Of a stretch of DNA of 64,000 nt, positions 28,565-40,024 are shown in pieces. A program made the position numbers and the translations under genes. Position 1 is the stretch's first letter. The number at the start of each line of letters is the position of its first letter. This stretch comes from Microcella alkaliphila (GTDB lineage: Bacteria; Actinomycetota; Actinomycetes; Actinomycetales; Microbacteriaceae): the NCBI RefSeq assembly GCF_004216855.1, contig NZ_SGXT01000017.1, positions 124,001 through 188,000 of the forward strand, read 5' to 3'. The notes under the pieces are model-generated. The model was not told where the DNA came from and searched no databases. It was given only the letters and a program-made list of their open reading frames with translations.

Positions 28565-28648
28565 CGGTGTTCGCAATTCAGGACGCGCGGACTGGAAGAT
28601 CGCGCAACGGGCGCACATTCTCCCTCTCTTCCTGAGTTGTGAACACCG
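28565..28648. repeat. 84-base inverted-repeat element
   Basis: Nineteen-base ends pair with each other: CGGTGTTCGCAATTCAGGA at 28565-28583 and its near reverse complement at 28630-28648; the two differences are G:U pairs in RNA. The 46-base interior is non-coding. The form suggests a small non-autonomous mobile element or a hairpin RNA. No clear target duplication is visible at its borders. Confidence 0.6.
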
Positions 28649-28876
28649 CCCCGCGGGGATGTTGAGCTTGAGCGTAGGTGCGCGGCGGGTTGGAGCGGGC
28701 GGAGCGGCCGGCCGGATCAGCGGACGGGACGGGCTAACGAGCGGCTGGGGGCGGGCCACCGCGTGGGTGAGGCCGGGCCACCGGACAGGCCGGGCCAATG
28801 GGCGGGCCGGACGGCCGGGCGGTCTGGGCTGCCGAACGGGCGGTCGTGGCCGGGCCAGATCGGAGCGGATCCTCGT
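28649..28876. other. GC-rich low-complexity stretch downstream of hutI
   Basis: This 228-base stretch is dominated by variations of CGGGCC/GGCCGGGCCA and contains no plausible gene. It follows the hutI stop on the minus strand and may include the terminator of the hut operon, but no single dominant hairpin with a U-run is visible. Confidence 0.4.
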
Positions 28877-30046
28877 CTACGTCAAGGACGTTTCTCGCTG
28901 ACCCGCAACAACCGTCTCGGCCACGAGCGGCACCCCCACCCGGTACCCGATCCACCGATGGTCGGGCGCATCGAGCACCACGAGGTCACCCCGCGCCCCC
29001 ACCCCGAGGTGCCCGATGTCGTCGCGGCGCAGGGCCGCCGCTCCCCCGCGCGTGGCGGCGGTCACCGCCTCGAGGGGGGTCATCCCCATGTCTCTGATCG
29101 CCAGGGCGATGGCGGTGGTCATCGAGCTCGAATAGTTCGACCCCGGGTTGGTGTCGGTGGCGATCGCGACGGTGACTCCCGCGTCGATGAGGCGGCGAGC
29201 ATCCGGATACGGCTGCCGCGTCGAGAATTCGACGAGCGGCAGCAGCGTCGCGACTGTGGATGATCGGGCGAGCGCGTCGACGTCGGCGTCGGTCAGGTGG
29301 GTGGCGTGGTCGACGCTGGCGGCGCCGAGGTCGACGGCGAGGGCGACTCCGCCGTCGGCGGCGAGCTGGCCGGCGTGGACGCGGAGGCCGAGCCCTGCCT
29401 CGCGCCCTGCGGTGAGGATGCGGCGGGCCTCGTCGACGGTGAAGGCTCCGGAGTCGATGAACACGTCGACCCATCGGGCGTGCGGCGCGCAGGCGGCGAG
29501 CATGGCGCCGCAGACGAGGTCGACGTAGCCCTGCCGGTCGTCGGCGTGGTCGGCGGGCACGACGTGGGCACCGAGGAACGTGACCTCGTCGGTCACCTCG
29601 CGGGCGAGCCGCACGGCGCGGGCCTCGTCATTGACGGTGAGGCCGTAGCCGCTCTTCACCTCGAGCGTCGTGATGCCCTGGCGGTGGGCCTCGGCGATGT
29701 GCCGGCCGAGCGTCGCGCGCAGCTCGTCGTCGCTGGCGGCGCGTGTCGCCTCGACCGTGCGTCGAATGCCGCCGGCGGTGTACGGCGCGCCGGTCATGCG
29801 CGCCTCCCACTCGTCGGCGCGGTCGCCGGCGAATACGAGGTGGTTGTGGCTGTCGACGAAGCCGGGGATCACCGCCCGGCCGTCGGCGTCGAGCCGCTCG
29901 TCGGCGGCGGGCGCGTCTGCGGCGTCTCCGACCCACGCGACGTGCCCGCCGTCGATGACGAGTGCCGCGTCGTTGCGGGTGGGTCTGTCGGGGTCGGCCG
30001 GGTCGAGGGTGACGAGCTGGCCGATGCGGTCGACGAGCACGCTCAC
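28877..30046 (-). CDS. hutI: imidazolonepropionase
   Basis: HutI hydrolyses imidazolone-5-propionate to N-formimidoyl-glutamate, step three of histidine degradation. The 389-residue amidohydrolase shows the metal motif [10 protein letters not shown] near residue 70, EVKSGYGLT, the metal His in [17 protein letters not shown] and the metal Asp in [14 protein letters not shown]. The GTG start at 30046 overlaps the hutG stop (GTGA); the frame continues upstream only as a shadow of hutG. It is the last gene of the operon hutH-hutU-hutG-hutI. Confidence 0.96.
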   Translation of the reverse strand: MSVLVDRIGQLVTLDPADPDRPTRNDAALVIDGGHVAWVGDAADAPAADERLDADGRAVIPGFVDSHNHLVFAGDRADEWEARMTGAPYTAGGIRRTVEATRAASDDELRATLGRHIAEAHRQGITTLEVKSGYGLTVNDEARAVRLAREVTDEVTFLGAHVVPADHADDRQGYVDLVCGAMLAACAPHARWVDVFIDSGAFTVDEARRILTAGREAGLGLRVHAGQLAADGGVALAVDLGAASVDHATHLTDADVDALARSSTVATLLPLVEFSTRQPYPDARRLIDAGVTVAIATDTNPGSNYSSSMTTAIALAIRDMGMTPLEAVTAATRGGAAALRRDDIGHLGVGARGDLVVLDAPDHRWIGYRVGVPLVAETVVAGQRETSLT

Positions 30047-30972
30047 GCGGGCACCTCGTCGACGCGGGGCGCCGGCCGGGCGGCAAGCCCGGCGAGCGCC
30101 TCCAGCACGCACAGTGCCGCGAGCCGGACCGTGCGCCCGTCCGGCGCGTCGGCGCTCGCGTCCAGTTCGGTCAGGTCGATGCCGCGCACGGCGGAGTGCC
30201 GCCCGGCCACGTGCGCGGCGCGGCGCAACTCGTGCGCGCTGATTCCCCCGGGGATGCTCGCGGGGCATCCCGGCGCGACCGCACGATCGCAGACATCCAG
30301 GTCGAGGTCGACGTGCACGGGGCCGCCGGCGGAGGCGGCCCGGTCGAGGGCGGCGGCCATCTCGGCCGCGACGTGTGAGTGGGCGAGCTCGTCGCGGGTC
30401 ACCACCGCGATGCGGTGCTGCGCCGCGCGCTCGGCGTAGAAACGGGAGTTGGCGAGCGGCTCGATGCCGAGCTGGGCCACGCGCGAGCCGTCGAGCCCCG
30501 CGTCGAGCAGGCGACGCACCGGGCTGCCGTTGGTGGTGCCGTCGCGGAGGTCGTGGTGAGCGTCGACGGTGACGAGCCCCGCGCATCCGATTCTCCCGCC
30601 CCACACGCCGAGGGCCGCGGGCACGGTCGCGGCGTTGTCTCCGCCGAGCACGATCACGAGATCGCAGTGGGCGACGAGTTCGGCGATGCGGGCTATCGCC
30701 GCCTCTTCCCCCTTGCCATCCGGCTCGGCGATGTCGCCGGCATCGCGCACGACGAGCGGGATGCCCGCTGGCGTCAGCAGGGCATCCGCGCTGTAGCGGC
30801 GCAGCGCGTCACGGATCGCCGCGGGCGTCTCGTACGCGCGCGTCGGCGACAGCGAGGTGCACCAGGTGGGTACGCCGACGATGATCGCGTCGGCGCGCTC
30901 GCCCGGCTGCCAGGCCGGCCAGTCGCCGGCCCGGGGCCAGTGCTCGTCGTGGGCGAGCGCGGGGCCGGTCAC
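30043..30972 (-). CDS. hutG: formimidoylglutamase (arginase/agmatinase family)
   Basis: HutG splits N-formimidoyl-glutamate to glutamate and formamide, closing the pathway. The 309-residue ureohydrolase has metal motifs [12 protein letters not shown] (Asp137, His139, Asp141) and [11 protein letters not shown] (Asp224, Asp226 and neighbours). The first motif reads LGGDNAAT, with Asn113 where arginases have the metal-ligand His (GGDH); this may alter metal use or be normal for this subfamily. Assignment as HutG rests on family plus the hut context, as no HutF deaminase is present. GTG start overlaps the hutU stop. Confidence 0.87.
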   Translation of the reverse strand: MTGPALAHDEHWPRAGDWPAWQPGERADAIIVGVPTWCTSLSPTRAYETPAAIRDALRRYSADALLTPAGIPLVVRDAGDIAEPDGKGEEAAIARIAELVAHCDLVIVLGGDNAATVPAALGVWGGRIGCAGLVTVDAHHDLRDGTTNGSPVRRLLDAGLDGSRVAQLGIEPLANSRFYAERAAQHRIAVVTRDELAHSHVAAEMAAALDRAASAGGPVHVDLDLDVCDRAVAPGCPASIPGGISAHELRRAAHVAGRHSAVRGIDLTELDASADAPDGRTVRLAALCVLEALAGLAARPAPRVDEVPA

Positions 30973-32687
30973 TGCGCGCCGCCCTCGCGCATCGGGATGC
31001 GCACCCCGTGTTTGGCCACGACACCCTCGCCTTCGTCGTAGCCGGCGTCGATGTGCCGGATCACACCCATGCCCGGATCGTTGGTGAGCACCCGCTGCAC
31101 CTTCTGACCGGCGAGCGCCGTTCCGTCGGCGACGACGACCTGCCCGGCGTGGATGGAACGGCCGATGCCGACTCCCCCGCCATGGTGAATCGACACCCAG
31201 GTGGCGCCGGAGGCCGTGTTCACGAGGGCGTTCAACAGCGGCCAGTCGGCGATCGCGTCGCTGCCATCCTTCATCGCCTCGGTCTCGCGGTAGGGGCTCG
31301 CGACCGAACCCGAATCGAGGTGGTCGCGGCCGATCGCCACCGGGGCGCTGAGCTCGCCCGAGGCGACCATGTCGTTGAACCGCTCGCCCGCGACGTCGCG
31401 CTCACCGCAGCCGAGCCAACAGATGCGGGCCGGCAGCCCCTGGTAGTGCACGCGCTGCTGGGCCATCGGAATCCAGCGCTGCAGGTTCTCGTTGTCGGGG
31501 AACAGCTCGAGCACCGCGCGGTCGGTCGCCGCGATGTCTTTCGGGTCGCCGCTGAGGGCGGCCCAGCGGAACGGCCCCTTTCCCTGGGCGAACAGCGGGC
31601 GGATGTACGCGGGCACGAAGCCGGGGAACGCGAACGCGTCGGCGAAACCCGCAGCCAGAGCCTCCGTGCGGATGTTGTTGCCGTAGTCGAACACCTCCGC
31701 CCCGGCCTTCTGGAAGCCGACCATCGCCTCCACCTGCCGCGCCATCGACTGCCGCGCCGCGGCGGCGAACCCGATCGGGTCGCGCTCACGCGCGGCGTGC
31801 CAGTCATCCATCGTGTGCTCGAGCGGCAGGTACGCGAGCGGATCGTGGGCGCTCGTCTGGTCGGTCACGATGTCGATCGGGGCGCTCATGGCGAGGAGCC
31901 GGGGGAAAATGTCCGCGGCATTGCCGAGCAGTCCGATCGAGAGCGCGCGCCGAGCATCCCGTGCCTCTGTCGCCAGTTCGAGCGCGTGCTCGAGCGAGCG
32001 GGCCTCGACGTCGAGGTAACGGTGCTCGAGGCGGCGGGCGATGCGCGACGGGTCGACGTCGACGCAGATCGCGACGCCGCCGTTCATGGTGACGGCGAGC
32101 GGCTGCGCGCCGCCCATGCCGCCGAGGCCGCCGGTGAGGGTGATGGTTCCGGCCAGCGTTCCTCCGAACCTTTGCGCGGCCACCGCGGCGAAGGTCTCGA
32201 AGGTGCCCTGCAGGATTCCCTGCGTGCCGATGTAGATCCACGAACCGGCGGTCATCTGGCCGTACATGGTGAGGCCAAGCTGTTCGAGGCGGCGGAACTC
32301 GTCCCAGTTGGCCCAGTCGCCGACGAGGTTCGAGTTGGCAAGCAGCACGCGCGGCGCCCACTCGTGCGTCTGCATGACGCCGACCGGGCGGCCGGACTGC
32401 ACGAGCATCGTCTCGTCGCCCTTCAACGTGTGCAGCGTGCGCACGAGTGCGTCGTAGCTCGCCCAGTCGCGGGCGGCCTTGCCCGTGCCGCCGTACACGA
32501 CGAGTTCGTCGGGGTGCTCGGCAACCTCGGGGTCGAGGTTGTTCTGCAGCATGCGCAACGCACCCTCCTGCTGCCAGCCGAGGGTGTGGAGCTGGGTTCC
32601 TCGGTGGGCGCGGACGGGGCGGGGCCCGTGCCCGGAGAGCACTGCGCCGGATGCGCGGGGCGTCGTTTCCGAGGTGATGATCGTCAT
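30969..32687 (-). CDS. hutU: urocanate hydratase
   Basis: Urocanase uses tightly bound NAD+ to convert urocanate to imidazolone propionate. The 572-residue protein has [19 protein letters not shown] for NAD binding, [11 protein letters not shown], and the active-site cysteine in [12 protein letters not shown]. The C terminus contains [20 protein letters not shown], also conserved. Length is close to the 557 of the Pseudomonas enzyme. It starts ATG at 32687, overlapping the hutH stop as ATGA. Confidence 0.97.
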   Translation of the reverse strand: MTIITSETTPRASGAVLSGHGPRPVRAHRGTQLHTLGWQQEGALRMLQNNLDPEVAEHPDELVVYGGTGKAARDWASYDALVRTLHTLKGDETMLVQSGRPVGVMQTHEWAPRVLLANSNLVGDWANWDEFRRLEQLGLTMYGQMTAGSWIYIGTQGILQGTFETFAAVAAQRFGGTLAGTITLTGGLGGMGGAQPLAVTMNGGVAICVDVDPSRIARRLEHRYLDVEARSLEHALELATEARDARRALSIGLLGNAADIFPRLLAMSAPIDIVTDQTSAHDPLAYLPLEHTMDDWHAARERDPIGFAAAARQSMARQVEAMVGFQKAGAEVFDYGNNIRTEALAAGFADAFAFPGFVPAYIRPLFAQGKGPFRWAALSGDPKDIAATDRAVLELFPDNENLQRWIPMAQQRVHYQGLPARICWLGCGERDVAGERFNDMVASGELSAPVAIGRDHLDSGSVASPYRETEAMKDGSDAIADWPLLNALVNTASGATWVSIHHGGGVGIGRSIHAGQVVVADGTALAGQKVQRVLTNDPGMGVIRHIDAGYDEGEGVVAKHGVRIPMREGGAQ

Positions 32688-34258
32688 TGATCTACTCCTG
32701 TCGTGAGGGCGGGTGGTGTGGTTACGGTGAGGCTTGCCCGCGCGGCCGCGAGCAGTGCGCCGCTCACGACGAGCGCGTGCGCCGCGTCGATGTCGGGGGC
32801 GAGGTAGCGGTCGGGGCCCGGGCCGGGAACGTCGGCGCGCAGGCGGTCGACGACCGCGGCGGTAGCCGGGGCGGGGCTGACACCGAGGGCGGCGACCCGG
32901 AGGTCGAGCGCGCGGGCCGCCGTGAGCAGCTCGATGGCGACGACGCGCGAGAGCCCGTCGACCGCCCGGCGCAGCTTGCGGCCGGCGGCCCAGCCCATCG
33001 ACACGTGGTCTTCCTGCATCGCGCTCGACGGGATCGAGTCGACGCTCGCGGGCGCGGCCAGCCTCTTCAGCTCGCTGACGATGCCGGCCTGCGTGTACTG
33101 GGCGATCATGTGGCCCGAGTCGACGCCGGGGTCGTGGGCGAGAAAGGGCGGCAGCCCGGCGTTGCGGGCGACGTCGAGGAAGCGGTCAGTGCGCCGCTCG
33201 CTCATGCTCGCGAGATCGGCGACCGCGATCGCGACGAAGTCGAGGGCGTAGGCGACCGGCGCCCCGTGGAAGTTGCCGTTCGACTCGACCCGCCCGTCGA
33301 GCGTGACGACGGGGTTGTCGATCGCGCTGGCGAGCTCGCGCTCAGCGATGGTCGCCGCGAAGGTCAGCGTGTCGCGCGCTGCCCCGTGAACCTGCGGCGC
33401 GCACCGCAGCGAGTACGCGTCCTGCACGCGGGTGCAGTCGTCGGTCTTATGGCTCGCCACGACGCCCGAGTCGCGCAGGAAGGCGCGCATCGCGCTCGCG
33501 CTCCGGGCCTGACCGGGGTGCGGGCGCAACACCTGCAGGTCGTCGGCGAGCACGGCGTCGGTGCCGAGCAGCGCCTCGATGCTCATCGCGGCGGCGAGGT
33601 CGGCCGTGTCGATGAGGGCCGAGAGGTCCTCGAGGGCGAGGGCGAGCATCCCGAGCATGCCGTCGGTTCCGTTGATGAGGGCAAGGCCCTCCTTCTCGCG
33701 CAACACGATGGGCGCAAGGCCAGCGGCGGCGAGCGCCTCGGCGGCCGGCATGCGCGCCCCGGCGGCGTCGCGCACGTCGCCCTCTCCCATGGCGGCGAGC
33801 GCGATGTGCGCGAGCGGCGCGAGGTCGCCGGAGCAGCCGAGGCTGCCGTACTCGCCGATGATCGGCGTGATCGAGGCGTTGAGCAGCGCCGCATACTGCT
33901 CGGCGAGGTCGGGGCGCGCTCCGGTGCGGCCGGTCGCCAGGGTCTGCAGGCGCAGCAGCATCGTGGCGCGCACGACCTCGGTCTCGACCTCGGCGCCCGA
34001 CGACGCGGCGTGTGAGCGTACGAGGGAGCGCTGCAGGTCGACGCGGCGCTCCGGCGGGATCGAGGTAGTCGCGAGGGCGCCGAATCCGGTCGAGATGCCG
34101 TAGTGCGGCACCGTGTCGTCGGCGAGCGCCTCGATGATTGCGCGCGTCTCGGCCATGCGGGTGAGCGCCGCGGCGTCGAGTGTGACGGGCTCGCCGTGGC
34201 GGGCGACGGCGGTGACCTCGGCGGTCGTCAGGGGGCGGGCCCCGATCGTGATCGGCAT
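32684..34258 (-). CDS. hutH: histidine ammonia-lyase
   Basis: HutH deaminates histidine to urocanate, the first step. With the ATG at 34258 the protein has 524 residues. The MIO cofactor tripeptide is Cys142-Ser143-Gly144 ([14 protein letters not shown]) in place of the usual Ala-Ser-Gly; backbone cyclisation should still be possible. Other active-site segments are [10 protein letters not shown] and [15 protein letters not shown]. The ribosome-binding site is weak (GAGG directly before ATG). It is the first gene of the operon, divergent from an IclR regulator with an operator-like palindrome in between. Confidence 0.96.
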   Translation of the reverse strand: MPITIGARPLTTAEVTAVARHGEPVTLDAAALTRMAETRAIIEALADDTVPHYGISTGFGALATTSIPPERRVDLQRSLVRSHAASSGAEVETEVVRATMLLRLQTLATGRTGARPDLAEQYAALLNASITPIIGEYGSLGCSGDLAPLAHIALAAMGEGDVRDAAGARMPAAEALAAAGLAPIVLREKEGLALINGTDGMLGMLALALEDLSALIDTADLAAAMSIEALLGTDAVLADDLQVLRPHPGQARSASAMRAFLRDSGVVASHKTDDCTRVQDAYSLRCAPQVHGAARDTLTFAATIAERELASAIDNPVVTLDGRVESNGNFHGAPVAYALDFVAIAVADLASMSERRTDRFLDVARNAGLPPFLAHDPGVDSGHMIAQYTQAGIVSELKRLAAPASVDSIPSSAMQEDHVSMGWAAGRKLRRAVDGLSRVVAIELLTAARALDLRVAALGVSPAPATAAVVDRLRADVPGPGPDRYLAPDIDAAHALVVSGALLAAARASLTVTTPPALTTGVDQ

Positions 34259-34306
34259 GCCTCGAGTGAACCGCGGTTCCGCTGTGCCCGGGCGGCGCGT
34301 CACCCA

Positions 34307-34328
34307 TAATGTGTCTGAGATATCAGAC
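34307..34328. promoter_or_regulatory. divergent hut promoter with IclR-type operator palindrome
   Basis: GTCTGA-GATA-TCAGAC (34313-34328) is a perfect inverted repeat with six-base arms. On the plus strand TAATGT (34307-34312) is a TAnnnT -10 for the regulator gene, so the palindrome covers its transcription start. On the minus strand CATTAT (34311-34306) could be the hutH -10, and the palindrome would fill its -35/-10 spacer. One bound dimer could thus control both directions. Confidence 0.65.
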
Positions 34329-34349
34329 TTCTGACGACGGGGAGGCGCG

Positions 34350-35117
34350 ATGCCTGAGGTGCCTGCCGCGCGCGCCGCCCTGCGCATCGTCAGCCACCTG
34401 GCCGCGCACGGCGACCCGGTGCCGGCCTCGCTCATCTCCCGCGCCCTCGACCTCCCCCGCTCGAGCACCTATCAGCTGCTTAGGGTGCTCATGGACGAGG
34501 GCTACGTCGTGCACTACCCCGAACTGCGGGCCTACGGGCTCGGCGGTCACGTCGCCGAGATCGGTTCGGCCGTGCTGCGCGCGAGCCGCCTCGGCAGCCT
34601 CGCCATGCCGCTGCTCGACCGGGTGGTCGCCGAGGCGGGCCTGCCCGTGGCGGCGCAGCTCGCCGTGCTGCACGGCTCCGACGTGTCCTATGTCGGCCAG
34701 GCGAGCGCCCCGCGGGCGCCCACCACCGTGGTGCGGGTCGGCGTACGCCTCCCCGCCCACCTCACGGCGACCGGCCGCGCCATGCTGGCCGCGCTGCCCG
34801 CCGCGCAGGTGCGCGCCCTCTACCCCCATCGGGATGCCCTCATCACCCGACAGGGGATCGGCCCGGCAACGCTCGCCGACCTGGACGCGATCCTTGCGGC
34901 GTCTCGCGAGCGCGGCGTCGCCTCTGAAGACGGCGAGATCACCGCCGACTACGCCTCGGTCGCGGCGGCCGCCACCGACCGCGGCGGCTACCCCGCTGCG
35001 GCCATCGGTGCGACGTTTCGCTCGGGCACGGCGACCTCGGATGCGCGTGAACGCGTCGCCGCGGCCGTCACCGCGGCGGCCGCTCAGCTCACAGCGCGAC
35101 TAACGGGCCGCGCGTAG
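34350..35117 (+). CDS. IclR-family transcriptional regulator of the hut operon
   Basis: The 255-residue protein has an N-terminal winged helix-turn-helix (ASLISRALDLPRSSTYQLLR near residues 26-45) and the C-terminal IclR effector domain with LPAHLTATGRAMLAALP. ATG at 34350 follows GGGGAGG. Its position, divergent from hutH across a perfect palindrome, strongly suggests that it controls hutHUGI and itself, probably with urocanate or histidine as effector, though the effector is inference. Its 3' end overlaps the convergent small membrane gene by 29 bases. Confidence 0.87.
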   Translation: MPEVPAARAALRIVSHLAAHGDPVPASLISRALDLPRSSTYQLLRVLMDEGYVVHYPELRAYGLGGHVAEIGSAVLRASRLGSLAMPLLDRVVAEAGLPVAAQLAVLHGSDVSYVGQASAPRAPTTVVRVGVRLPAHLTATGRAMLAALPAAQVRALYPHRDALITRQGIGPATLADLDAILAASRERGVASEDGEITADYASVAAAATDRGGYPAAAIGATFRSGTATSDARERVAAAVTAAAAQLTARLTGRA

Positions 35118-35286
35118 AGCGGTCGCGCAGGATCAGGAATTCGACGAGCATCCCGAAACCGGAGTAAATGACCAGCATGCCGACATCGCTCGCCTGAGGC
35201 GCCTGCATCAGGATGAACGTGATCACGGCGATCACAACGGTGATTTCCACAAGCAGCAGGCTGCGAGCGGCGGGGCGCGTGCTCAT
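35089..35286 (-). CDS. small membrane protein with two transmembrane segments
   Basis: The 65-residue product has two hydrophobic stretches, LLLVEITVVIAVITFILM and VGMLVIYSGFGMLVEFLIL, with a short loop and a basic C terminus (RDRSTRG). I do not recognise the family. The frame is supported by the membrane-protein pattern and by filling the space between the regulator and the tuf terminator. It overlaps the 3' end of the regulator gene head-on by 29 bases. Confidence 0.5.
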   Translation of the reverse strand: MSTRPAARSLLLVEITVVIAVITFILMQAPQASDVGMLVIYSGFGMLVEFLILRDRSTRGPLVAL

Positions 35287-35338
35287 GGCGCGGGCGTACT
35301 CCCGGCCACGAGCATCCGTGCCGTTTTCGGGAGGAAAG

Positions 35339-35372
35339 AAACGGGGCCGAACCCGAAGGTTCGACCCCGTTT
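35339..35372 (-). terminator. terminator of the str operon after tuf
   Basis: Arms AAACGGGG and CCCCGTTT enclose a second arm pair CGAACC/GGTTCG with loop CGAA. On the minus strand the stem is followed by TTTCTTTCC, a fair U-rich tract, 16 bases after the tuf stop. Confidence 0.85.
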
Positions 35373-35387
35373 CGTTGGAAGCAGGTA

Positions 35388-36581
35388 CTACTTGATGATC
35401 TTGGTCACCGTACCGGCGCCCACGGTGCGGCCACCCTCACGGATGGCGAAGCCGAGGCCCTCCTCCATGGCGATGGGCTGGATCAGCTCAACCGTCATGT
35501 CGGTGGTGTCGCCGGGCATGACCATCTCGGTGCCCTCGGGCAGCGAGATGACGCCGGTGACGTCGGTGGTGCGGAAGTAGAACTGCGGGCGGTAGTTCGT
35601 GTAGAAGGGGTTGTGACGGCCACCCTCGTCCTTCGAGAGGATGTACGCGGTGCCCTCGAAGTTGGTGTGAGGGGTAACCGAACCCGGCTTCACGACGACC
35701 TGGCCGCGCTCAACGTCTTCGCGCTTGGTGCCGCGGAGGAGCAGACCACAGTTCTCGCCGGCCCACGCCTCGTCGAGCTGCTTGTGGAACATCTCGATAC
35801 CGGTGACCGTGGTCTTCTGCGTCGGGCGGATGCCGACGATCTCGACCTCGGAGTTGATGGCGAGGGTTCCACGCTCGGCGCGGCCCGTCACGACGGTGCC
35901 ACGACCGGTGATGGTGAAGACGTCCTCGATGGGCATGAGGAACGGCTTGTCCTTGTCACGCACCGGGTCGGGGATCGAGTTGTCGACGGCCTCCATGAGG
36001 TCGAGGACCGACTGGACCCACTTCTCGTCGCCCTCGAGAGCCTTGAGGCCCGAGACCTGAACGACCGGGGCGTTGTCGCCGTCGAAGCCCTGGCTCGACA
36101 GGAGCTCGCGGACCTCGATCTCGACGAGCTCGAGGATCTCTTCGTCGTCGACCATGTCGGACTTGTTCAGCGCGACGAGCAGGTAGGGAACACCGACCTG
36201 CTTGGCGAGCAGAACGTGCTCACGGGTCTGCGCCATCGGGCCGTCAGTCGCCGCGACCACGAGGATCGCGCCGTCCATCTGAGCGGCACCGGTGATCATG
36301 TTCTTGATGTAGTCAGCGTGACCGGGGGCGTCAACGTGCGCGTAGTGGCGCTTCGGGGTCTCGTACTCAACGTGCGAGATGTTGATCGTGATACCGCGCT
36401 GGCGCTCTTCGGGAGCCGAGTCGATCGACGCGAAGTCACGCTGGACGTTCGTCGCCGAAGGGTACTTGTCAGCAAGCACCTTCGAGATGGCGGCGGTCAG
36501 GGTGGTCTTGCCGTGGTCGACGTGACCGATCGTTCCGATGTTGACGTGCGGCTTGGTCCGCTCGAACTTGGCCTTAGCCAC
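35388..36581 (-). CDS. tuf: elongation factor Tu
   Basis: EF-Tu delivers aminoacyl-tRNA to the ribosome. The 397-residue protein has the P-loop [14 protein letters not shown], the switch DCPGHADY-type segment here as [12 protein letters not shown] (Ala in place of Cys), NKSDMVDD and the C-terminal [18 protein letters not shown] start at 36581 with GAGGAGG upstream. A 111-base gap with a hairpin and a -10-like TACAGT separates it from fusA, so it may have an additional promoter. Confidence 0.99.
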   Translation of the reverse strand: MAKAKFERTKPHVNIGTIGHVDHGKTTLTAAISKVLADKYPSATNVQRDFASIDSAPEERQRGITINISHVEYETPKRHYAHVDAPGHADYIKNMITGAAQMDGAILVVAATDGPMAQTREHVLLAKQVGVPYLLVALNKSDMVDDEEILELVEIEVRELLSSQGFDGDNAPVVQVSGLKALEGDEKWVQSVLDLMEAVDNSIPDPVRDKDKPFLMPIEDVFTITGRGTVVTGRAERGTLAINSEVEIVGIRPTQKTTVTGIEMFHKQLDEAWAGENCGLLLRGTKREDVERGQVVVKPGSVTPHTNFEGTAYILSKDEGGRHNPFYTNYRPQFYFRTTDVTGVISLPEGTEMVMPGDTTDMTVELIQPIAMEEGLGFAIREGGRTVGAGTVTKIIK

Positions 36582-36613
36582 TGTGGGTCCTCCTCAGGAC
36601 TCGTTCGCGCGCA

Positions 36614-36660
36614 TCCGACCGGTTGTCGGACAAAGCGCTGGTTGGTGTGTTCTTACTGTA
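36614..36660 (-). promoter_or_regulatory. tuf leader: hairpin and possible internal promoter
   Basis: TCCGAC-CGGTT-GTCGGA (36614-36630) is a perfect six-base-arm inverted repeat. On the minus strand TACAGT around 36660-36655 fits a TAnnnT -10, with no clear -35. A separate tuf promoter would explain higher EF-Tu output than EF-G, but this is inference. Confidence 0.35.
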
Positions 36661-36692
36661 GTCAGGCTCGGGAGCCCTCGCAGGTCGAGTGG

Positions 36693-38807
<2,115 letters not shown>

Positions 38808-38882
38808 GGGATTCCTCCGGAGTGTTGTGAGGCGGGTGGTCGAGCGGGCACGCGGGTAGCGGCCCGCCCGACCGAAAAGGTG

Positions 38883-39353
38883 TTACCAGCGGTAGTGCGC
38901 GAAGGCCTTGTTCGACTCGGCCATCTTGTGCGTGTCTTCACGGCGCTTGACCGCGGCACCGAGACCGTTCGACGCGTCGAGGATCTCGTTCATCAGGCGC
39001 TCGGTCATCGTCTTCTCGCGACGAGCCTTGGCGTACGAGGTCAGCCAGCGCAGTGCGAGTGTGTTCGCACGGTGAGGCTTCACCTCGACGGGCACCTGGT
39101 AGGTCGAACCACCGACACGACGCGACCGCACCTCGAGGGTGGGGCGCACGTTGTCGAGGGCCTTCTTCAAGACGACCACCGCATCCTGACCGCTCTTCGC
39201 GGCGACGCCTTCGAGGGCACCGTAAACGATGCGCTCGGCGAGGCCCTTCTTGCCGTCGAGGAGGATCTTGTTGACGAGCTGGCTGACGATCGGGGCGCCG
39301 TAGACCGGGTCTGCGACGACGGGGCGCTTAGGCGCGGGACCCTTGCGAGGCAT
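38883..39353 (-). CDS. rpsG: 30S ribosomal protein S7
   Basis: S7 initiates assembly of the head. The 156-residue product [20 protein letters not shown] ends [20 protein letters not shown], as usual. The ATG shares one base with the rpsL stop (TAATG). Confidence 0.98.
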   Translation of the reverse strand: MPRKGPAPKRPVVADPVYGAPIVSQLVNKILLDGKKGLAERIVYGALEGVAAKSGQDAVVVLKKALDNVRPTLEVRSRRVGGSTYQVPVEVKPHRANTLALRWLTSYAKARREKTMTERLMNEILDASNGLGAAVKRREDTHKMAESNKAFAHYRW

Positions 39354-39724
39354 TACTTCTCCTTCTTCGCGCCGTAGCGGCTACGCGCCTGCTTGCGGTT
39401 CTTGACAGCCTGGGTGTCGAGCGCGCCGCGCACGATCTTGTAGCGCACGCCGGGCAGGTCTTTCACACGACCGCCACGCACGAGCACCATCGAGTGCTCC
39501 TGCAGGTTGTGGCCTTCGCCCGGGATGTAGGCGGTGACCTCGGTGCCGTTCGAAAGCTTCACACGGGCGACCTTGCGAAGGGCCGAGTTGGGCTTCTTCG
39601 GGGTGGTCGTGTACACGCGGGTGCACACGCCGCGCTGCTGAGGGTTGGCCTTCAGCGCCGGCGCCTTGGTCTTGACGACCTTCGGCGACCGGCCCTTGCG
39701 GACCAGCTGCTGAATAGTGGGCAC
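39353..39724 (-). CDS. rpsL: 30S ribosomal protein S12
   Basis: S12 monitors decoding. The 123-residue product has [20 protein letters not shown] with wild-type lysines and [20 protein letters not shown], so no streptomycin-resistance change is seen. It heads the str operon with a leader of about 250 bases. In most relatives rpsL lies directly after rpoC; here the pilus locus intervenes. Confidence 0.98.
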   Translation of the reverse strand: MPTIQQLVRKGRSPKVVKTKAPALKANPQQRGVCTRVYTTTPKKPNSALRKVARVKLSNGTEVTAYIPGEGHNLQEHSMVLVRGGRVKDLPGVRYKIVRGALDTQAVKNRKQARSRYGAKKEK

Positions 39725-39810
39725 AATGCTCCTTGGTTCTGCTGCACGGTGACAGCGGTTGCGGTTTGGTTTCGCCGTGTCGTGGTGTCACGACCCGGCC
39801 TCACGCGAAA

Positions 39811-39843
39811 CCCGCCAGAACCTGTGCGGTTCTGAGCGGCGGG
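39811..39843 (-). promoter_or_regulatory. hairpin in the rpsL leader
   Basis: On the minus strand CCCGCC, a four-base bulge, AGAACC, loop GCACA, GGTTCT and GGCGGG form a 12-pair stem followed by TTTC. It lies about 90 bases before rpsL and about 130 after the predicted transcription start, which suits an attenuator, a weak terminator or a protein-binding leader element. Confidence 0.5.
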
Positions 39844-39978
39844 TATGCCGTGGGGGTTTCTGGGATCACCGCGTCAGGACGCGGAGCCGAGGGACCCGGT
39901 GTGGGAGCGACTGCCCTCGCCCTCGTGTACCGAATTCACGGCACGACGCAGGCGCGCGCAAAAGCACACACGCGATCA

Positions 39979-40007
39979 AGGATACGCGCGGTGCCTCTCG
40001 CGGTCAA
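39979..40007 (-). promoter_or_regulatory. promoter of the str operon
   Basis: On the minus strand TTGACC (40007-40002) and TATCCT (39984-39979) are exactly 17 bases apart, the best sigma-70-type match near rpsL. Transcription would start near 39972. The -35 element lies just beyond the stop of the next upstream gene. Confidence 0.7.
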
Positions 40008-40024
40008 ACGACGGGATGCTCGGC

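Noticed and set aside
28186-28798. Two overlapping minus-strand frames (109 and 187 codons) with repeated SYGRVAT/VTLMAG-like segments
   Set aside because: The repeats in the translation come directly from the 72-base DNA repeat; no ribosome-binding site, no known domain, and two different frames are equally open.
39353-39724. Streptomycin resistance in rpsL
   Set aside because: The two lysines in PKKPNSA and the [10 protein letters not shown] segment are wild type.
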